From Rosenbergiella collisarenosi (lineage in GTDB: Bacteria; Pseudomonadota; Gammaproteobacteria; Enterobacterales; Enterobacteriaceae), in assembly GCF_018494085.1 (NCBI RefSeq), contig NZ_JABBFP010000010.1:53414-117413 (forward strand): 64,000 nucleotides of DNA, read 5' to 3'. Shown in pieces: positions 1 to 8,372 of this stretch; position 1 is the first letter of the stretch, and each line of letters starts with the position of its first letter. The translations under genes and the position numbers were made by a program. The notes beneath the pieces were generated by a model. That model saw nothing but the letters and a program-made list of their open reading frames with translations. It was not told the DNA's origin and made no database searches.

Positions 1-1
1 T

Positions 2-292
2 GTTGCAACAGTGTTGGAGCTCGTATTCGGTATTTTGGCTAGCATAATTACGATGTGGTTCTCACGTCATCGTGAATTTCATGCTGATGCAGGCTCAGCA
101 AAGCTCGTTGGGCGTGAAAAAATGATCGCTGCATTAGAACGTTTGAAAACGAGCTACGAGCCGCAAGAGCCGGGTACAATGATGGCTTTTTGCATCAACG
201 GTAAGCAAAAGAGTCTTAGTGAACTGTTTATGTCGCACCCCCCCCTCGACAAGCGTATTGAAGCGTTGCGCCAGGGTGAATACATCAAATAA
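2..292 (+). CDS. htpX: Protease HtpX, C-terminal part (5' truncated by window edge)
   Basis: This is the C-terminal 96 residues of the inner-membrane zinc metalloprotease HtpX, which helps degrade misfolded membrane proteins. The open frame runs in from the left edge; its first complete codon is at base 2. Visible are the last hydrophobic stretch ([16 protein letters not shown]) and the REFHAD motif, whose Glu is the third zinc ligand of the family. The catalytic HEXXH lies outside the window. The sequence is near-identical to E. coli HtpX as I recall it, including the end [14 protein letters not shown]. It converges on yobH. The GTG at 11 is an internal codon and not a start. Confidence 0.95.
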   Translation, partial: VATVLELVFGILASIITMWFSRHREFHADAGSAKLVGREKMIAALERLKTSYEPQEPGTMMAFCINGKQKSLSELFMSHPPLDKRIEALRQGEYIK

Positions 293-300
293 GGATATAT

Positions 301-543
301 TCACATTTCTATCCTATCACTGGTCTTCTTCAATAGGGGACAGCGCTCATGCGCTGTCTCCGAAGAGTAGAGGTAGTCTGCGTTAATCAGTCCTTTTCCC
401 GTCAAATACTCACAGCGTAGGTTAAACCCTGTCTCGCTTGCCTCTCGGTTGGTGAGAATCCCATAATCTGAAACAAACATTATTCCCCAGCCCGTCAATA
501 AAACGAGTAACAGACGCGTTAACATGTTTTGATTATTTCCCAT
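301..543 (-). CDS. yobH: YobH family small exported/membrane protein
   Basis: This is a small protein of 80 residues (74 if translation begins at the ATG at 525). It has one N-terminal hydrophobic segment (LTRLLLVLLTGWGIMFVS) that may be a signal anchor. The downstream pattern YGILTNREA...GFNLRCEYLTGKG...CPLL, with two cysteines, matches E. coli YobH. The start is uncertain: the upstream ATG at 543 is used here, but 525 would put the hydrophobic segment at the very N-terminus as in E. coli. In E. coli yobH sits beside mgrB and kdgR, and neither is present here. Function is unknown. Confidence 0.8.
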   Translation of the reverse strand: MGNNQNMLTRLLLVLLTGWGIMFVSDYGILTNREASETGFNLRCEYLTGKGLINADYLYSSETAHERCPLLKKTSDRIEM

Positions 544-700
544 GCGTTGCTTTCAGATGAAAGTTTAGGATGCCAACCTCTAGTAAACAGATCGATAAGA
601 GATAACTGAAATTCCTGCATGAATAATCCTAATGACCGCATCGTGTAGAGAGAGTAGAATGAGCGATTACTTTTACAAATAACGGTATTAGGCTAAGTGA

Positions 701-988
701 ATGAGTGAATTGATTGCGGGCGGTGGAAGTTATATGTTACCAGCATTGTTCGGGATTGCTGTTGTTTTTTTCTGCGTAGTAGTGTTCGTTTCGATGCGAA
801 GAGCAGTGCGCGCTAATGATCATATTGCCTTACTTGAAGCGTTGCTGCGCGAACAGCGTAAGCAGACGAAAATGCTAAGTCAATTAATCGAATTAAGTTG
901 TGAACCTGAACCTATCGAAGAAGAAACCGTTGATCAGCAAGAAGTCATTGAAGAGCCGACTCATCTGACGTTTAGGGCCGAGCGATAA
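701..988 (+). CDS. yebO: YebO family membrane protein
   Basis: A 95-residue protein with one transmembrane segment at about 13-31 (LPALFGIAVVFFCVVVFV). A charged, helical segment follows (NDHIALLEALLREQRKQTKMLSQL) that could form a coiled coil, then an acidic tail. The pattern HIALLEALLREQRKQ aligns with E. coli YebO, which also lies close to cspC and htpX. No enzymatic motif is visible. The role is unknown; a small membrane protein with a cytoplasmic coiled coil is all the sequence supports. Confidence 0.85.
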   Translation: MSELIAGGGSYMLPALFGIAVVFFCVVVFVSMRRAVRANDHIALLEALLREQRKQTKMLSQLIELSCEPEPIEEETVDQQEVIEEPTHLTFRAER

Positions 989-1329
989 TCTGTAAGCGAG
1001 AAGTATTGTTGCATGTTGCTATAGAAGTAAACCTGTAGTGAAGACTATTTTTCAGCCGCCTAATTAGTGAATAATTTCAAATATGCTTATCATTAAAGTT
1101 TCATTAAAAAGCCCTTGCCATCGATAAAATAATATGTGATAACAATTAGTAGGATAAACGAGAACGCCCCGTTGTTGTCTAGTTTTTTGGTAAACAAGTT
1201 CGAGTCAGTTAAGGTTGCTTGATCTTAATCTTGTCTGTTGCCATTTAAGAAAAAACACTTCATCCAGTATTTCTCGATTTTCTGAATTAACTGCCTCTGG
1301 GCAACTATTATTTTAAAGGAATTGGTAAA
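989..1329 (+). other. Intergenic region with long cspC leader
   Basis: The 341-bp gap between yebO and cspC holds no recognisable gene. E. coli has the small gene yobF here, and I could not find it. The distal half is probably the untranslated leader of cspC, consistent with the long leaders of the CspA family. A short U-rich/A-rich stretch precedes a clear AAGGA ribosome binding site (about 1316-1320). Confidence 0.5.
1115..1143 (+). promoter_or_regulatory. Candidate sigma-70 promoter for cspC
   Basis: TTGCCA (1115-1120, one mismatch to TTGACA), a 17-bp spacer and GATAAC (1138-1143, four of six to TATAAT). Transcription from here would give a leader of about 180 nt before cspC. Assigned by eye only. 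Confidence 0.4.
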
Positions 1330-1539
1330 ATGGCAAAGATTAAAGGTCAGGTTAAGTGGTTTAACGAATCTAAAGGTTTCGGTTTCATCACTCCTGCTGA
1401 TGGCAGCAAAGACGTATTCGTACACTTCTCTGCAATCCAAGGTAATGGTTTCAAAACTCTGGCTGAAGGCCAAAACGTTGAGTTTGAAATTCAAGATGGA
1501 CAAAAAGGTCCAGCTGCAGTAAACGTTACTGCTATCTAA
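1330..1539 (+). CDS. cspC: Cold-shock-like RNA chaperone CspC
   Basis: A 69-residue single cold-shock domain (OB fold). The RNA-binding motifs RNP1 (KGFGFIT, about 16-22) and RNP2 (VFVHF, about 29-33) are present. As far as I remember the protein is identical to E. coli CspC over its full length. CspC is a constitutive RNA chaperone that melts mRNA structure and stabilises stress-gene transcripts, including that of rpoS. The start is fixed by the conserved [11 protein letters not shown] and an AAGGA site 9 bases upstream. The gene ends in a strong terminator. Confidence 0.97.
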
Positions 1540-1563
1540 TTGTCGGTTTACCGATAGATACTG

Positions 1564-1590
1564 AATCCCCGCTTATGCGGGGATTTTTCT
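1564..1590 (+). terminator. Rho-independent terminator of cspC
   Basis: Stem AATCCCCGC / GCGGGGATT with a TTAT loop, followed by a T-rich run (TTTTCTTT). Confidence 0.9.
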
Positions 1591-1648
1591 TTGGTTTATA
1601 CCTTGAAACGGCTAAACTTCTCGGCTCAGTAAAATCTTGGAGCCTATT

Positions 1649-2449
1649 TTGTATATTTGTCCATTATGCCAATCCGCCCTGACTCCTGATCAGCAAGGCT
1701 ATATATGTTTACAGCGCCATCGCTACGATCGAGCTAAAGAAGGGTATGTCAATTTACTCCCCGTACAGCATAAAGGCTCAAAAGATCCAGGGGATAGCCC
1801 TGCGATGTTGCATGCGCGCCGACAATTCCTAGATGAGGGCCACTATCAGCCACTACGCGACAAGGTTGCCGCACTTCTTGACGAGCATCTACCTATCAGC
1901 TCGCCATCGACCATCGTTGACCTAGGATGTGGTGAAGGCTATTACACGGCGGCTTGGGTGAATGACCACCGAGAAGTCTATGGCGTGGATGTCTCGAAAT
2001 ATGCGATAAAATCCGCTGCCAAGCGTTATTCCGGAATTTATTTTAGTGTTGCCTCAGGGTATCGACTACCTTTCGCTTCAGAATCGTTATCTGCTATCGT
2101 GCGAATTTATGCACCCAGTAAAGGCGAGGAGTTGGCGAGAACATTATCCAGTGGTGGACTGCTGATCACCGTGACCCCTGCCGCCCGTCATCTTTACCAA
2201 TTTAAATCCTTAATCTATCAAGATGTACAATTACATGACGAGCGAGAAGAGCAGCTTGAAGGTTTTGAGCGCTTATCGGAAAGCACATTACATTATCCCT
2301 TAACACTCTCCGCGCAGAGCGCAACGCAGTTACTCCAGATGACTCCTTTTGCCTGGCGCGCGAGTGAGAGCGTTTGGCAGACGCTTGCGGAGTGTGAGAG
2401 CTTTACCTGCGAAGCCGATTTTAGGATCATCGTATGGCGTAAGCGTTAG
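1649..2449 (+). CDS. rlmA: 23S rRNA (guanine-745-N1)-methyltransferase
   Basis: RlmA (RrmA) methylates G745 of 23S rRNA using S-adenosylmethionine. The N-terminus has the zinc-binding pattern CPLC...C..H characteristic of the enzyme. The methyltransferase core carries motif I, VDLGCGEGYYT (about residues 92-102), and then YGVDVSKYAIKSAAKRY. The end, LLQMTPFAWRA, also matches E. coli RlmA. I chose the TTG at 1649 because GGAG lies six bases upstream and the protein then begins MYICPLC, close to E. coli MSFSCPLC; the in-frame TTG at 1637 lacks a site. The product is 266 residues. In E. coli mntP sits next to it and is missing here. Confidence 0.92.
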   Translation: MYICPLCQSALTPDQQGYICLQRHRYDRAKEGYVNLLPVQHKGSKDPGDSPAMLHARRQFLDEGHYQPLRDKVAALLDEHLPISSPSTIVDLGCGEGYYTAAWVNDHREVYGVDVSKYAIKSAAKRYSGIYFSVASGYRLPFASESLSAIVRIYAPSKGEELARTLSSGGLLITVTPAARHLYQFKSLIYQDVQLHDEREEQLEGFERLSESTLHYPLTLSAQSATQLLQMTPFAWRASESVWQTLAECESFTCEADFRIIVWRKR

Positions 2450-2504
2450 CTCGCGCTGAAATCGTCAAAGTGTAAATGTAAGCAAACATTTTGACGAATA
2501 CTCA

Positions 2505-2533
2505 GCACCTGATAAAGTAAGGTTTCATATAAT
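2505..2533 (+). promoter_or_regulatory. Weak candidate promoter upstream of yoaE
   Basis: A perfect TATAAT at 2528-2533 with only a poor -35 at 17-bp spacing (GCACCT). A better -35 (TTGACG, 2491-2496) is too far away. The 5' leader of about 140 nt shows no riboswitch I can recognise. Confidence 0.35.
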
Positions 2534-2681
2534 AGCTAGGAGTATAGGGTTAATCCCACACTATGGATCGTCACCGAGGTCTTTTTCCATTTCTTATCCT
2601 GCAGTCCTTCATCTGCGCTCACTTACCGTCTCATCGGGGTTCTAATACTGTTCGTATTACTAAAAGCGAGAGGAAAGCTTA

Positions 2682-4250
2682 ATGGAGTTTCTGCTAGATC
2701 CATCGATACTAGTCGGCCTATTGGCCTTAATCGTTCTAGAAATTGTATTAGGAATCGATAACTTAGTGTTTGTCGCGATCTTATCCGACAAGCTTCCGCC
2801 TGCTCAACGCGATAAAGCTCGAATCATCGGACTTAGCCTAGCGCTGATTATGCGGTTATTATTACTCTCCGTCATGTCGTGGTTGGTCACACTCACAAAC
2901 CCTCTCTTCCATATTGCGCAATTTTCGTTTTCTGCGCGGGACCTTATTATGTTAGTGGGTGGCCTATTTTTATTATTCAAAGCCACGACAGAACTGCATG
3001 AGCGTTTAGAAAGTTCGGGAGAGGTTGAGCAGGGAAGTAAAGGCTATGCCGGATTTTGGGCGGTAGTTATTCAGATTGTCATTCTCGATGCGGTATTCTC
3101 GTTGGATGCGGTGGTAACGGCAGTCGGCATGGTGAGCCATCTCTGGGTGATGATGACAGCGGTAGTCATTGCGATGATTTTAATGCTCATCGCGTCTAAG
3201 CCGCTGACCCGCTTCGTCAATGCGCACCCGACCGTCGTGGTGCTCTGCCTGAGCTTCTTGCTGATGATTGGCCTAAGCTTAGTTGCGGAAGGATTCGGTT
3301 TCCATATTCCGAAGGGTTATCTCTATGCGGCAATTGGCTTTTCAATTGTTATTGAGTTCTTCAATCAGATTGCGCGTCGTAATTTTCTTAAATCCGAAGC
3401 ACGCAGACCAATGCGTGAACGGACGGCAGACGCTATCTTGCGTCTAATGGGTAGCCGTTATCGTACGCCTTCTCAAGAGACCTCGGGCGAAAATACGCAA
3501 GATAATACGCAGGGTTCACGTGCTTTCAAAGACGAAGAACGCTTTATGATCAACGGCGTATTAACTCTCGCCTCGCGTTCAATTCGAAGCCTAATGACAC
3601 CCCGTAACCAAATTTCTTGGGTCGATGCCGAGTCGTCGGTAGATGATATTCGGGTGCAGTTATTGGATACTCCCCATAGCCTCTTTCCCGTCGCGCGGGG
3701 AGAACTGGATGAAATTGTAGGGGTAGTAAGGGCGAAGGAATTACTTACTGCTCTCGATCATGATGTCGATGTCGCCAGCTTTGCGGCACGTACGCCTGCC
3801 ATGATCGTGCCAGAGACGCTTGACCCTATTAACCTTTTGGCTGTATTGCGTAAGGCGAAAGGGAGTATCGTCATGGTCACGAACGAATTCGGGGTCGTAC
3901 AAGGCTTAGTCACACCTTTAGACGTACTTGAAGCGATAGCCGGTGAATTTCCTGACGAAGATGAAACTCCGGATATCGTTGCCGAAGGGGAAGATTGGAT
4001 CGTGAAAGGCGGTACGGATCTCCATTCGCTTGAACAGCGTTTAAATGTTTATGATCTGGTTGATGAGACGCATTCACACGCCTCAATCGCAGGATTGTTG
4101 ATTGCCCAGGCAGGCCAACTTCCCGTGGAGGGCGAAGTTATCAGCCTAGGTCAGCTCGACTTTACTGTGTTGAAAGTCAACGACTATCGGCTTGATTTGG
4201 TGAGAGTGTCTAGACGTCAAGATATCCCTGAGGGTGAAGGGACTGTCTAA
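2682..4250 (+). CDS. yoaE: YoaE: TerC-like membrane protein with CBS and CorC domains
   Basis: A 522-residue inner-membrane protein. Residues about 1-240 form a TerC-family membrane domain with some seven hydrophobic segments and the acidic membrane motifs [11 protein letters not shown] and [15 protein letters not shown]. These are typical of TerC/Alx proteins, some of which export manganese. A linker is followed by a CBS-domain pair (about 300-420; [26 protein letters not shown]) and a C-terminal CorC/HlyC domain (about 435-515; [17 protein letters not shown]). Domain order and length match E. coli YoaE. The substrate is not established. Its own terminator follows. Confidence 0.92.
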   Translation: MEFLLDPSILVGLLALIVLEIVLGIDNLVFVAILSDKLPPAQRDKARIIGLSLALIMRLLLLSVMSWLVTLTNPLFHIAQFSFSARDLIMLVGGLFLLFKATTELHERLESSGEVEQGSKGYAGFWAVVIQIVILDAVFSLDAVVTAVGMVSHLWVMMTAVVIAMILMLIASKPLTRFVNAHPTVVVLCLSFLLMIGLSLVAEGFGFHIPKGYLYAAIGFSIVIEFFNQIARRNFLKSEARRPMRERTADAILRLMGSRYRTPSQETSGENTQDNTQGSRAFKDEERFMINGVLTLASRSIRSLMTPRNQISWVDAESSVDDIRVQLLDTPHSLFPVARGELDEIVGVVRAKELLTALDHDVDVASFAARTPAMIVPETLDPINLLAVLRKAKGSIVMVTNEFGVVQGLVTPLDVLEAIAGEFPDEDETPDIVAEGEDWIVKGGTDLHSLEQRLNVYDLVDETHSHASIAGLLIAQAGQLPVEGEVISLGQLDFTVLKVNDYRLDLVRVSRRQDIPEGEGTV

Positions 4251-4264
4251 CAGAGATAACTTTG

Positions 4265-4292
4265 AGAGGCCGGCAACTCGGCCTCTTTTTTT
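4265..4292 (+). terminator. Terminator of yoaE
   Basis: Stem AGAGGCCG / CGGCCTCT, six-base loop, then an uninterrupted run of seven T on the plus strand. The minus strand has no T run, so sdaA is not obviously served by it. Confidence 0.9.
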
Positions 4293-5655
4293 AATCGCAT
4301 TGTACCTTGATGGCTAACCCACCGCGTGACGTTTCACGATATTTAGCATTCATATCTTTACCCGTCTCGTACATAGTTTCAATCACTTTATCAAGAGAGA
4401 CCCGTGCTTGACTGGTACGACGTAAGGCCATACGGGCAGCATTAATGGCTTTTACAGCGGCAATGGCATTACGTTCGATACAAGGGACCTGCACTTGTCC
4501 GGCTACCGGATCACAGGTGAGTCCAAGGTTATGCTCCATACCGATTTCGGCAGCCACGCAGACTTGTTCCGGGCTTGCGCCGAGTAGTTCAGCAAGTCCC
4601 GCCGCGGCCATGGAACAGGCGACACCGACCTCTCCCTGGCAACCGACTTCAGCCCCTGAGATTGAGGCATTCATCTTATATAGAATCCCTATAGCGCCTG
4701 AGGCTAAGAAATAGTTACGCGCAATATGGGGTGTGACGGGTTCGACGAATTGATCATAATAGGCCAGCACGGCAGGCACAATGCCACAGGCGCCATTGGT
4801 TGGAGCCGTCACGACTCGTCCTCCTGCTGCGTTCTCCTCATTAACCGCTAAGGCAAACATATTGACCCAGTCGATGACATTCATCGGGTCACTATTATGC
4901 CGATGATTGGCGACGAGCAGCCGGCGGAGAGGAGCGGCACGTCGTGGCACCCGGAGTGGTCCGGGTAAAACCCCTTCGGTATTTAACCCTCGGTCAATAC
5001 AAGCCTGCATTGCCGCCCAAATTGAGGAAAAGTAGTCATCGATTTGGTGTTGAGTATGCACAGCCAGTTCGTTCTTCAAGACCAACCCCGATAATGAAAG
5101 GCCGGTCTGATGACAAGCCGCTAACATCTCTAGAGCAGAGTCAAATGGGTAAGGCACGACAACGGAATCGAGGACGGGTTGGCCGAATTGTCCTTCCTCT
5201 ACAATGAAACCGCCACCAATCGAATAATAAGTCTGAGACAATACACGCTTGTCGTCCTGCCAAGCCGTGAAAGTCAGCCCATTTTCGTGCAAAGATAAGG
5301 CGGAGGAATGAAAAATGAGATCGCGCTGCTCGCTAAAATCGACCTCGTGTTGACCCAAGGCGAGTAGTAAGCGCTGCCGTTCGCGTACATCTGCGATGAA
5401 AGTAGGAATAGTATCGATATTAACCGAATCTGGAGCCTCTCCCGCTAAGCCCATAATAATAGCGATATCGGTATGGTGGCCACGACCCGTCAGCGACAGG
5501 GAGCCATAAATATCGACGGTTACTCTGGTGACTGGCGCTAACTGCTGCTGCGTGGTTAATGTGTCGACAAAAAGTTTTCCTGCCTTCATGGGTCCAACAG
5601 TATGGGAGCTGGAAGGCCCAATTCCGATTTTAAACATCTCAAAAACACTAATCAC
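4291..5655 (-). CDS. sdaA: L-serine dehydratase (L-serine ammonia-lyase)
   Basis: A single-chain, iron-sulphur L-serine deaminase that converts L-serine to pyruvate and ammonia in the cytoplasm. Its 454 residues equal E. coli SdaA. The N-terminal [16 protein letters not shown] and the motifs [24 protein letters not shown] and [14 protein letters not shown] are present. They include the three cysteines in the C-terminal half that hold the catalytic 4Fe-4S cluster. The start is GTG, as in E. coli. It follows nudL by about 110 bases and could share a transcript with pabB-nudL. Confidence 0.97.
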   Translation of the reverse strand: MISVFEMFKIGIGPSSSHTVGPMKAGKLFVDTLTTQQQLAPVTRVTVDIYGSLSLTGRGHHTDIAIIMGLAGEAPDSVNIDTIPTFIADVRERQRLLLALGQHEVDFSEQRDLIFHSSALSLHENGLTFTAWQDDKRVLSQTYYSIGGGFIVEEGQFGQPVLDSVVVPYPFDSALEMLAACHQTGLSLSGLVLKNELAVHTQHQIDDYFSSIWAAMQACIDRGLNTEGVLPGPLRVPRRAAPLRRLLVANHRHNSDPMNVIDWVNMFALAVNEENAAGGRVVTAPTNGACGIVPAVLAYYDQFVEPVTPHIARNYFLASGAIGILYKMNASISGAEVGCQGEVGVACSMAAAGLAELLGASPEQVCVAAEIGMEHNLGLTCDPVAGQVQVPCIERNAIAAVKAINAARMALRRTSQARVSLDKVIETMYETGKDMNAKYRETSRGGLAIKVQCD

Positions 5656-5763
5656 GTGGCGTTACCTTGTGTCGACAAAAGCTAAATACCCTACCGTTAG
5701 GGCTGAACGTCGATAATTATACCACTGCTATCAGGAAAAGAGAGTGAATCCACCCACACTCTA

Positions 5764-6357
5764 TTAAATATCCCTAATTGATCCTCTCACACTATTGCTG
5801 ATCTGCTGTGCGAGGCCATAAAGGATTGTCGCGGTCATCCCCCAGACGAGTTGCGGGGTGTGGTGAAGAAAATGAACCGTCTTAGGATTGCGGGGATCAC
5901 CGACTTTCAGTTGAGCGTAATGCTGGGTGTTGATCAAAAATCGTAACGGAATTTCGAAGACTTGTGCGACCTCATCCGGATTGGGATTGAGAGTAAAAGT
6001 AGGCTGCACTAGGGCGAGAAAAGGCTTCACGCTGTGGCCGGTACGACTATGCACAGTGGGTAGCTCACCAAGTAGTTGAATAGATGCTGCGGTGATGCCG
6101 ACCTCTTCATAGGTCTCACGAAGGGCAGTGTCGTAAAGAGTCTGATCGGTGATATCACGTTTACCACCAGGGAAGGCGACTTGACCGGGATGCTGACGTA
6201 GCTGATCACTGCGCTGTGTCAAAAGTAAAGTAGGGGCGTGTGGATGCCGGATAATCGGCACTAATACTGCAGCAGAGTGCGGCTTTATCTCCGGTGAATC
6301 CTCAAGTGGCGGGCTAAGCAGATAACGATTGAGGAACTGTGTTAGCTGATCACTCAT
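5764..6357 (-). CDS. nudL: Nudix hydrolase NudL (CoA pyrophosphatase type)
   Basis: A 197-residue Nudix protein of the CoA diphosphatase branch. The box reads PGGKRDITDQTL...ALRETYEEVGI, the relaxed form of the Nudix motif seen in E. coli NudL. The upstream AVLVPIIRHP and downstream VWGMTA also match. The likely reaction is cleavage of CoA-type pyrophosphates; the physiological substrate is not settled. The ATG overlaps the last eight bases of pabB, so translation is probably coupled. Confidence 0.9.
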   Translation of the reverse strand: MSDQLTQFLNRYLLSPPLEDSPEIKPHSAAVLVPIIRHPHAPTLLLTQRSDQLRQHPGQVAFPGGKRDITDQTLYDTALRETYEEVGITAASIQLLGELPTVHSRTGHSVKPFLALVQPTFTLNPNPDEVAQVFEIPLRFLINTQHYAQLKVGDPRNPKTVHFLHHTPQLVWGMTATILYGLAQQISNSVRGSIRDI

Positions 6358-7723
6358 GGGTAGCGCCCAAGGTACTTAACAGGGGTAAAATCTTACTGAT
6401 TTTATGGAAAGTCTCTTGATATTCCTCGTGCCAGTAACTATCCGCCACGATCCCTCCACCCGCTGAACAATAGAGTTTCTGGTTTTCGGCGAGGAGGGTA
6501 CGGATGGTAATACTCGTGTCCATTTTTCCACAACGGCTGATATAACCAATACTGCCACACCAGGCATTACGGCGATGGGGTTCTAACTCATCAATGATTT
6601 CCATGGCACGAATTTTCGGTGCGCCGGTAATCGATCCACCTGGGAAGCACGCGCGTAATAGTTGTGAGGGGGGGGTATCGTTAGGCAGAATGCCTGTGAT
6701 GGTACTTACTAAATGATGCACAGCGGGGAACGATTCGATAGCAAAGAGTGCTGGAACCTTGACCGTTCCTGGGGCAGCAATACGCCCAATATCATTACGC
6801 ATAAGATCGACGATCATTAAATTTTCGGCCCGATTTTTCGGGGAGTTAGCTAGCCATTCTCGCTGGCGCAGATCATCCTGAGGATCAGAATGACGCGGCA
6901 CCGTACCTTTAATTGGCTTAGTTTCAATCATACCCTGATCGACCTTGATGAAGCGTTCAGGGGAAAGACTTAAGATTGTACTGTGTGCGAAGCGCAAGAA
7001 GGCACTAAATGGTGCACGGTTGTTTTGGCTAAGAGCCAAATAGGCTAGCCACTCTGATCCCTGGTAGTCGGCACAAAACCGCTGCGCAAGATTTACTTGA
7101 TAGCAGTCCCCCGCCAAAATATAGGCCTGAACCTCAGCAAATTTCTGACGGTACGCATCTTCACTAAGGTTACTTTGCCATTCACTGGTCAGGGAAAACG
7201 CAGTGAGCGGTATAGGATGCTGGTCGTTGAGCCAAGCGAGGCGCCGCTCCACGCTTGAAAGGCTGACCAAGGTGAGTGTTTGTAAGTGATGGTCGGCAAT
7301 CAGTGCCCAATCATAAATCCCGACCGCCATGTCGGGAGAGTCGATATCAGCATTAGCTAATGAGGGAAGCGTTTCGAAACGTCGCCCCAGATCATAGCCC
7401 CATAACCCGACAGCCCCACCACAAAACGGATGGGGTTGGGCCGACACAGCAGGTAAGCGCGAGAGTGCCTGCTCTACCAATGCTAGCGGGTCTTCTGATG
7501 AGCGTTCACGTTGCCCACCTTCTTCAATAATGGTCTTATCACCGGTTGTCGTGAGGGTTAACAGGGGATCTGCCGTTAGAATATCGTAGCGTGCGTCAGG
7601 ATGTGATGCCCCAGATGAACTCAACAGCATCGCCCATGGTAAGTGTTCAAGACGTGAAAACCATGTGTTAACGGCGGCTTGATGATAAGATAGGGCAATA
7701 CTTTCAGGTGATTTACGCGTCAT
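6350..7723 (-). CDS. pabB: Aminodeoxychorismate synthase component I
   Basis: PabB, with glutaminase PabA, turns chorismate into 4-amino-4-deoxychorismate for folate synthesis. Its 457 residues contain the chorismate-utilising fold. The motif ETKPIKGTVPR carries the lysine that marks PabB; TrpE has Ala there (compare the TrpE entry). CFPGGSITGAPKIRAMEIIDELE and the C-terminal AGGGIVADS are also present. The start ATG lies only 17 bases from the divergent yoaH start, so its promoter must sit inside yoaH. It overlaps nudL downstream. Confidence 0.96.
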   Translation of the reverse strand: MTRKSPESIALSYHQAAVNTWFSRLEHLPWAMLLSSSGASHPDARYDILTADPLLTLTTTGDKTIIEEGGQRERSSEDPLALVEQALSRLPAVSAQPHPFCGGAVGLWGYDLGRRFETLPSLANADIDSPDMAVGIYDWALIADHHLQTLTLVSLSSVERRLAWLNDQHPIPLTAFSLTSEWQSNLSEDAYRQKFAEVQAYILAGDCYQVNLAQRFCADYQGSEWLAYLALSQNNRAPFSAFLRFAHSTILSLSPERFIKVDQGMIETKPIKGTVPRHSDPQDDLRQREWLANSPKNRAENLMIVDLMRNDIGRIAAPGTVKVPALFAIESFPAVHHLVSTITGILPNDTPPSQLLRACFPGGSITGAPKIRAMEIIDELEPHRRNAWCGSIGYISRCGKMDTSITIRTLLAENQKLYCSAGGGIVADSYWHEEYQETFHKISKILPLLSTLGATHE

Positions 7724-7740
7724 GACTCAAGGGGTTCTTA

Positions 7741-7920
7741 ATGTTCAATGGATTACCGGCATTATCTCATCAGCAACAGCAGCAAGCGGTTGAGCGTATT
7801 CAGCAGTTAATGTCAGAAGGTTTGTCTAGTGGCCAGGCTATCTCTCTGGTCGCGCAAGAAATACGCGAGAACTATCAAGGCGAACCGCAATTGGCTCGCT
7901 TTGAAGACGATGAAGAATAA
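7741..7920 (+). CDS. yoaH: YoaH family small protein (UPF0181)
   Basis: A 59-residue protein, missed by length-limited gene calling. It reads [20 protein letters not shown], continues with [24 protein letters not shown], and ends ARFEDDEE. Length and sequence match E. coli YoaH. AAGGGG about eight bases upstream can serve as the ribosome binding site. Function is unknown. It is divergent from pabB and ends nine bases before the convergent yoaB stop, with no obvious terminator between them. Confidence 0.92.
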   Translation: MFNGLPALSHQQQQQAVERIQQLMSEGLSSGQAISLVAQEIRENYQGEPQLARFEDDEE

Positions 7921-7929
7921 CGAGTACAA

Positions 7930-8274
7930 CTACATGGCCGCGATAATTTTTATTTCGACCTTGTAGTTAGGATCGACCAGTGCGGCGATCACCGTACAGC
8001 GGACAGGGGCATTGCCGGGAGACACCCAAGCATCCCAGGCCTCGTTCATCGCGGCAAAGTAAGCGTGGTCTGTAAGAAAGATCGTCGCATCGAGAACCTT
8101 CGATTTATCGCTGCCGACGCGCGCGAGGACCCTATCGATCACTGCTAAGGCGTTCTCAGTCTGCGCGAAGGCATCGGCCTCAAGGTTTTCAGGGACACTG
8201 GTATAATAAATAGTTTGGTTGTAGATCACCGCTTCAGACATACGATGTTCAGGATCAAGGCGTTGAATGGTCAT
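7930..8274 (-). CDS. yoaB: RidA/YjgF family protein YoaB
   Basis: A 114-residue protein of the RidA (YER057c/YjgF) family, the same length as E. coli YoaB. Canonical RidA proteins form trimers and hydrolyse reactive enamine/imine intermediates. The conserved arginine that binds the substrate carboxylate is present in NAPVRCTVIAAL. The family end YKVEIKIIA is intact. It is divergent from yoaA. The physiological substrate of this subgroup is not known. Confidence 0.9.
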   Translation of the reverse strand: MTIQRLDPEHRMSEAVIYNQTIYYTSVPENLEADAFAQTENALAVIDRVLARVGSDKSKVLDATIFLTDHAYFAAMNEAWDAWVSPGNAPVRCTVIAALVDPNYKVEIKIIAAM

Positions 8275-8372
8275 AAGTGACTCCCTATTTTTTTAGCCAG
8301 CCTGACATAAGCGATAAAAAATGTCATCACTAATCCTAACCCTATAGGGCTAATTGCGTCGAAGGAGTAAGT

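Noticed and set aside
2450..2681. Possible manganese (yybP-ykoY) riboswitch before yoaE
   Set aside because: TerC-family genes such as alx carry this riboswitch, but I could not find its conserved core or long terminal helices here.
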